Below are positions 61,516-64,000 of a DNA stretch of 64,000 bases, in pieces. This DNA comes from Brevibacterium mcbrellneri ATCC 49030 (GTDB lineage Bacteria; Actinomycetota; Actinomycetes; Actinomycetales; Brevibacteriaceae). Each line of letters starts with the position of its first letter. The stretch's first letter is position 1. The position numbers and the translations under genes were made by a program. The stretch lies in the NCBI RefSeq assembly GCF_000178455.1, contig NZ_ADNU01000043.1, positions 62,001 through 126,000 of the forward strand. The letters are read 5' to 3'. The notes below the pieces were generated by a model. That model worked only from the letters and a program-made list of their open reading frames with translations, had not been told where the DNA came from and did not search any database.

Positions 61516-63954
61516 TCACAGCGCCGAATCGATGTTCCAGATCTTGGCCATGTATTCGCGTACTGAACGGTCCGAACTGAAGTACCCCATGTTCGCAATG
61601 TTGAGCACGCTGGCTTTCTGCCAGGCCCGGGTATCCTGGTACGCCTCGTCAACCCGGGTTTGGGCCTCGTCGTAGGAGTCGAAGTCGCTGGCTACCAGGA
61701 ACCAGTCGGAGTTCCACATGCTGTCGACCAGGTTGCCGTAGCGGTGCGGTTCGTCCGGGCTGAAGGTGCCTTCTGCAACGGCTTGGAGAATGTCGCGCAT
61801 AGGCTGGCTGGCTTCGATGGCTGCACGGCTGTGGCCCGGTTCTTCCCTGCGTTGAGCGACTTCTTCTGTGGTCAGGCCAAACAGGAAGAAGTTCTCAGCC
61901 CCCACCTTTTCGCGGATTTCGACATTGGCGCCGTCCAGGGTTCCGATAGTAAGGGCCCCGTTGAGCGCGAACTTCATGTTTCCGGTTCCGGAGGCTTCCA
62001 TGCCTGCAGTCGAGATCTGCTCAGACAGGTCGGCGGCTGGGATGAGTTTTTCGGCCATGGACACGTTGTAGTTCGGCGGGAACACCACTTGGAGGAGGTC
62101 CTTGGTGTCTGGGTCGTTGTTGACCACTGCCGCGACATCGTTGATCAGGCGGATGATGTCCTTTGCCATGACGTAGCTCTGTGCAGCTTTCCCACCGAAC
62201 AGTTTGACGCGTGGCACCCACCCTGCGGACGGGTCGCGCTTGATGCGCTGCCAGCGGGCGATGGTCCAGAAGATGTTGAGTAGTTGGCGCTTGTATTCGT
62301 GGATGCGCTTGACCTGCACGTCAAAGAGCCCGGTGACGGGAATGTCGATGTCGTGGTGGTGGTTAAGCCAGTCCGCGAGCCGGTTCTTGGCTGCGTGTTT
62401 AGTTTCGCCGAATACGGTGAGGAAGTCGTCGTTGTCTGCGTACTCGGCGAGTTGAGTGAGCCGGTCGAGGTCGGTTTCCCACTCTTCTCCAATGGCTTCC
62501 GTGATGAGCGCGGCAAGGTCTGGGTTGGCAAGTTTGAGCCACCGCCGAGGTGTCACCCCGTTGGTGACGTTGAGGATCCTTTCGGGGTGGCGTTCGTTGA
62601 AGTCAGGGAAGAGGTCGCTGCGGATGAGGTCGGTGTGGAGGGCGGATACTCCGTTGACGCGGTGGCTGGTGAGGAAGGCGAGGCTGCCCATGTTCACGTG
62701 GCCGTTGTCGAGGATTGCGGTGGCCGGTTCGAGTGGGCCGTGCAGCTCGATTTCGCGATGTTGAATCTTTTCAATGAGGTCCATGTGGCGTGGGAGGACG
62801 TGGCGCATGAGGTCAACTGACCAGCGTTCCAATGCTTCTGGGAGGAGCGTGTGGTTGGTGTAGCCCAGCACTTGTGTTGCGATGTCAGCGGCGGTTTCGA
62901 ATTCGAATCCGTGGTCATCGATGAGCAGGCGGATGAGTTCTGGGCCTGCGATCGCCGGGTGGGTGTCGTTCATCTGAATCGCTGCGAAGTCAGGGAGTTT
63001 ACGCAGGTCGTCGTGGGTGGCGAGGAAGCGGCGAAGAATGTCCTGCACGGAGGCCGAGGTGAGGAAGTACTCCTGGCGTAGGCGCAGTTCCTTACCGGTG
63101 TCGGTGGTGTCGTTGGGGTAAAGAACCCGCGACAGGCTGCGTGCGAGTGCTTCGGCGAATGATGCGCGGGCCAGGTGTCCGGCGTTGAACTGGTTGAGGT
63201 CGAAGTATTTGGCGCTGGGTTTGGCAGCCCATAGGCGTAGGGTGTTGGCCCAGTTGCCTCCGTAGCCCACGATTGGGGTGTCGTGGGATTCTGCGACGAC
63301 GTGTTGTTCGGGCACCCAGATGGTTGCGCCGTTCTCTTCTTCCAGGTGTCCGCCAAAGAGTACGCGGTAGGCAGCTTCGGGGCGGGTGAAGTTCCAGGGG
63401 CTGTCGTTGGCTTGCCAGTCTTCTGGTGTTTCGATCTGGACGCCGTGGTCAAAACCTTGTTTGAACAGGCCGTGTTCATAGCGGATGCCGTATCCGTAGG
63501 CGGGGCACGCCAGCGTGGCGGTGGATTCGAGGTAGCAGGCGGCCAGGCGGCCCAGTCCCCCGTTACCCAGGGCGGGGTCGGGTTCGTCTTCTGCGATGTC
63601 GTGGAAGTCGAGTCCCAGGCTTGTCAGTGCTTCGTTGACGATGGTGAAGATGCCCAGGTTGATGGCGGTGTCTTCCAGGAGGCGTCCGGTGAGGAACTCC
63701 ATGGACAGGTAGTACACGCGTTTGTGGTCGGTGTCCCATGTGGTACGGGTGGCGCGGAACCATGGGCTGATTGCGCGGTCACGCACGGCGTAGGACAGGG
63801 CGATTCGCCAGTCGAACTTTGAGGCGTGTTCTGGGTCTGAACCTACTGAGTACTGAAGGTGGTGGAGCAATGAGGTGCGAAAACCTTCAGCGGTGATTTC
63901 TGGTAGCTCAAGAGCATCGGTGTCGACGTTGTGAACTTGAAGGCGTTCAGACAT
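61516..63954 (-). CDS. glgP: Glycogen phosphorylase GlgP, E. coli type
   Basis: This GT35 phosphorylase releases glucose-1-phosphate from glycogen chain ends. It is 812 residues (E. coli GlgP 815). Motifs are RVYYLSMEFLTGRLL, DPALGNGGLGRLAACYLEST, IQMNDTHPAIAGPELIRLL, NVTNGVTPRRWL, FDVQVKRIHEYKRQLLNI and the pyridoxal-phosphate lysine in EASGTGNMKFALNGALTIGTLDGANVEI. The C terminus NIANMGYFSSDRSVREYMAKIWNID is close to E. coli. ATG follows AGGGGAC. It is the first gene of the glycogen cluster, at the window edge; a promoter would lie at or beyond 63960. Confidence 0.96.
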   Translation of the reverse strand: MSERLQVHNVDTDALELPEITAEGFRTSLLHHLQYSVGSDPEHASKFDWRIALSYAVRDRAISPWFRATRTTWDTDHKRVYYLSMEFLTGRLLEDTAINLGIFTIVNEALTSLGLDFHDIAEDEPDPALGNGGLGRLAACYLESTATLACPAYGYGIRYEHGLFKQGFDHGVQIETPEDWQANDSPWNFTRPEAAYRVLFGGHLEEENGATIWVPEQHVVAESHDTPIVGYGGNWANTLRLWAAKPSAKYFDLNQFNAGHLARASFAEALARSLSRVLYPNDTTDTGKELRLRQEYFLTSASVQDILRRFLATHDDLRKLPDFAAIQMNDTHPAIAGPELIRLLIDDHGFEFETAADIATQVLGYTNHTLLPEALERWSVDLMRHVLPRHMDLIEKIQHREIELHGPLEPATAILDNGHVNMGSLAFLTSHRVNGVSALHTDLIRSDLFPDFNERHPERILNVTNGVTPRRWLKLANPDLAALITEAIGEEWETDLDRLTQLAEYADNDDFLTVFGETKHAAKNRLADWLNHHHDIDIPVTGLFDVQVKRIHEYKRQLLNIFWTIARWQRIKRDPSAGWVPRVKLFGGKAAQSYVMAKDIIRLINDVAAVVNNDPDTKDLLQVVFPPNYNVSMAEKLIPAADLSEQISTAGMEASGTGNMKFALNGALTIGTLDGANVEIREKVGAENFFLFGLTTEEVAQRREEPGHSRAAIEASQPMRDILQAVAEGTFSPDEPHRYGNLVDSMWNSDWFLVASDFDSYDEAQTRVDEAYQDTRAWQKASVLNIANMGYFSSDRSVREYMAKIWNIDSAL

Positions 63955-64000
63955 GGGTCCCCTGACAGTAAAACCACGGTTATTGGCGCGTGTTTTGCGC

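Larger units (their letters stand above)
120..63060. repeat. Dispersed over-represented heptamer ACCTCGG / CCGAGGT
   Basis: By hand I counted about 60 copies across the window, roughly 31 as ACCTCGG and 29 as CCGAGGT on the given strand. Examples are at 4913-4919, 8226-8232, 29548-29554 and 52031-52037. All that I located lie inside genes, in several reading frames (codon readings T-S-A, A-E-V, P-R, R-G). Base composition alone predicts about 10. The preceding base is C in about two thirds and G in most others. See findings. Confidence 0.6.

Noticed and set aside
120-63060. Reading the ACCTCGG motif as a KOPS/AIMS-type orientation signal
   Set aside because: The near-equal orientation count (about 31 versus 29) does not fit a strand-biased replichore signal; an uptake or Chi-like role fits better.
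1-64000. Search for tRNA/rRNA genes, insertion sequences, integrases, toxin-antitoxin pairs, restriction systems and prophage genes
   Set aside because: None was recognised. The window is housekeeping chromosome, so I do not claim a defence or mobile system.

Overview
The window is a stretch of ordinary chromosome from an actinobacterium, most likely one of the Micrococcales. The evidence is the mtrA-mtrB-lpqB operon, a WhiB regulator, actinobacterial-only families (DUF3499, DUF5998, TIGR03089, the short acyl-CoA carboxylase epsilon subunit), inositol-3-phosphate synthase, and many GTG starts. GC looks moderate (mid-50s percent by eye). No rRNA, tRNA, insertion sequence, prophage or CRISPR array was seen. 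Genes are tightly packed, with many ATGA/GTGA stop-start overlaps. The only gap over 300 bp is upstream of whiB.

Layout. 0-2.9 kb: envelope-stress two-component system MtrAB and lipoprotein LpqB (cut by the window edge). 3.1-10.5 kb: MoxR ATPase/DUF58 operon with DUF4129 and DUF4350 partners, facing SpoIIM- and RDD-type membrane proteins. 10.5-18.1 kb: phosphomannomutase, DUF3499, a PF06262-like protein, whiB, an unusual CofE/FbiB homologue coupled to a TIGR03089 gene, scoAB and manA. 18.2-22.3 kb: a secreted double peptidoglycan hydrolase and an LCP ligase. 22.4-25.8 kb: acyl-CoA dehydrogenase, purE, purK, gtrA. 25.8-38.8 kb: a phosphodiesterase-like enzyme, DUF5998, a GNAT/acyl-CoA synthetase fusion, a type II topoisomerase A subunit (ParC-like), an adenylate cyclase-birA operon divergent from accD-accE, and an MFS transporter. 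38.8-53.7 kb: DUF885 peptidase, Bax-inhibitor-like protein, AbgT transporter, inositol-phosphate synthase, RF3, HrpA helicase, an AEC transporter, a TIGR01906 membrane protein and PPK2. 53.8-64 kb: a lipoprotein and a complete glycogen cluster read glgP-glgB-glgC-glgA-glgX.

Gene order from mtrAB through pmmA, whiB, LCP, fadE25, purE, purK, gtrA, birA and accD follows the Mycobacterium tuberculosis Rv3244c-Rv3281 segment as I remember it, with an Rv3689-Rv3695-like MoxR block inserted. Common themes are cell-envelope homeostasis (MtrAB, amidase/NlpC, LCP, mannose-phosphate metabolism), acyl-CoA metabolism and carbon/phosphate storage (glycogen, polyphosphate).

Three things deserve most attention. 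(1) The non-palindromic heptamer ACCTCGG occurs about 60 times (hand count, both strands, almost equal orientation) where base composition predicts about 10. (2) The CofE/FbiB homologue appears to have lost both metal-binding aspartates and has no FbiA neighbour. (3) The glycogen enzymes resemble the Escherichia coli set more than the usual actinobacterial one. In addition, at least 15 start codons lie 6-7 nt after a -10-like hexamer with no usable Shine-Dalgarno sequence, which suggests widespread leaderless transcription and was used here to choose several starts.
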